A DNA stretch of 64,000 nucleotides from Datnioides undecimradiatus (taxonomy: Eukaryota > Chordata > Actinopteri > Lobotiformes > Datnioididae), in assembly GCA_008933995.1 (NCBI GenBank), contig WARS01000033.1:188501-252500 (forward strand). Direction: 5' to 3'. Below, one piece after another: positions 63,655 to 64,000 of this stretch. Both the position numbers and the translations under genes were made by a program. Each line of letters starts with the position of its first letter. Position 1 is the stretch's first letter. Below the pieces are notes generated by a model. That model was not told where the DNA came from and ran no database searches. It was given only the letters and a program-made list of their open reading frames with translations.

Positions 63655-64000
63655 AAAGTTGACACCAGATAAAATAGGCCTTTATTAATCCACAGTTTAC
63701 CCAGCATAATGACAGAAATGAATGCATTAACAAATAAAAGTGAGAACAAACACCATAAAACATATATATATATACACACACACACATAAAAAATATACAT
63801 AAAAACAAAATAGGTAAAAGTAGAACTATACAAGAGAATCAAATAAGAAGATCAGAGGAAAATTAAAAACAGTAATAATAAAAGAATTGGTCATGTGCCT
63901 GTGCAAAAACATATGTTTTAAGACCACTTTTGAAGGAGGATACTGTTGTGGCAGATCTCAGTTCGAGTGGTAGGTTATTCCAGATAGTAGGACCATAGAA
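63655..64000 (-). mobile_element. 3' end of another LINE, running off the window
   Basis: On the minus strand, from 64000 down to about 63860, the frame reads FYGPTIWNNLPLELRS then SSFKSGLKTYVFAQAHDQFF and a stop. This is the conserved C-terminal end of L2/CR1-group reverse transcriptases (WNxLP...FKxxLKT...F). An AT-rich 3' UTR with TA/CA repeats follows down to about 63655. Its sequence differs from the other L2-like copies here, so it is a different family or subfamily. Confidence 0.7.

Overview
This window reads as vertebrate, specifically teleost fish, genomic DNA. It holds four multi-exon protein genes with GT-AG introns, long AT-rich introns, CA/GT microsatellites and fish-type transposable elements. 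The genes were assembled here by joining exons at splice sites that keep frame; products are recognised from protein similarity recalled without a database search.

Layout. 1-3.8 kb: non-coding, possibly the 3' UTR of an unidentified upstream gene, ending at an AATAAA signal. 6.2-21.2 kb: lbr (+), lamin B receptor, one 5' UTR exon plus 13 coding exons (620 aa); intron 1 carries a decayed LINE on the minus strand. 21.75-23.5 kb: an internally deleted hAT transposon with terminal inverted repeats and an 8-bp target duplication. 23.6-31.5 kb: a repeat block of about 1-kb units carrying tRNA-Val and tRNA-Asp genes or pseudogenes, split by a 5.3-kb L2-like LINE that itself contains a 1.8-kb LTR-like segment. 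33.7-39.9 kb: katna1 (+), katanin p60, 10 coding exons (491 aa), with an L2 3' fragment in its last intron. 44.1-46.7 kb: ginm1 (-), a membrane glycoprotein, 8 coding exons (360 aa), converging on katna1. 46.9-56.6 kb: ppil4 (+), a cyclophilin-RRM-SR protein, 13 coding exons (480 aa), head-to-head with ginm1 across 146 bp. 56.8-64 kb: intergenic, with microsatellites, an L2 3' end and the end of a further LINE running off the window.

The katna1-ginm1-ppil4 block matches the human 6q25 neighbourhood, while LBR lies on human chromosome 1. The junction between the two blocks coincides with the hAT/tRNA/LINE region. The proteins do not form one pathway: LBR is an inner nuclear membrane sterol reductase and chromatin tether, katanin p60 severs microtubules, GINM1 is a poorly characterised membrane glycoprotein, and PPIL4 is a nuclear splicing-associated cyclophilin.

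No wholly new system is evident. The best leads are the tRNA-bearing repeat units at the synteny junction, the LTR-like segment with tandem 125-bp repeats inside the LINE, a U12-type intron in ppil4, a GC-AG intron in ginm1, and the compact ginm1/ppil4 divergent promoter.
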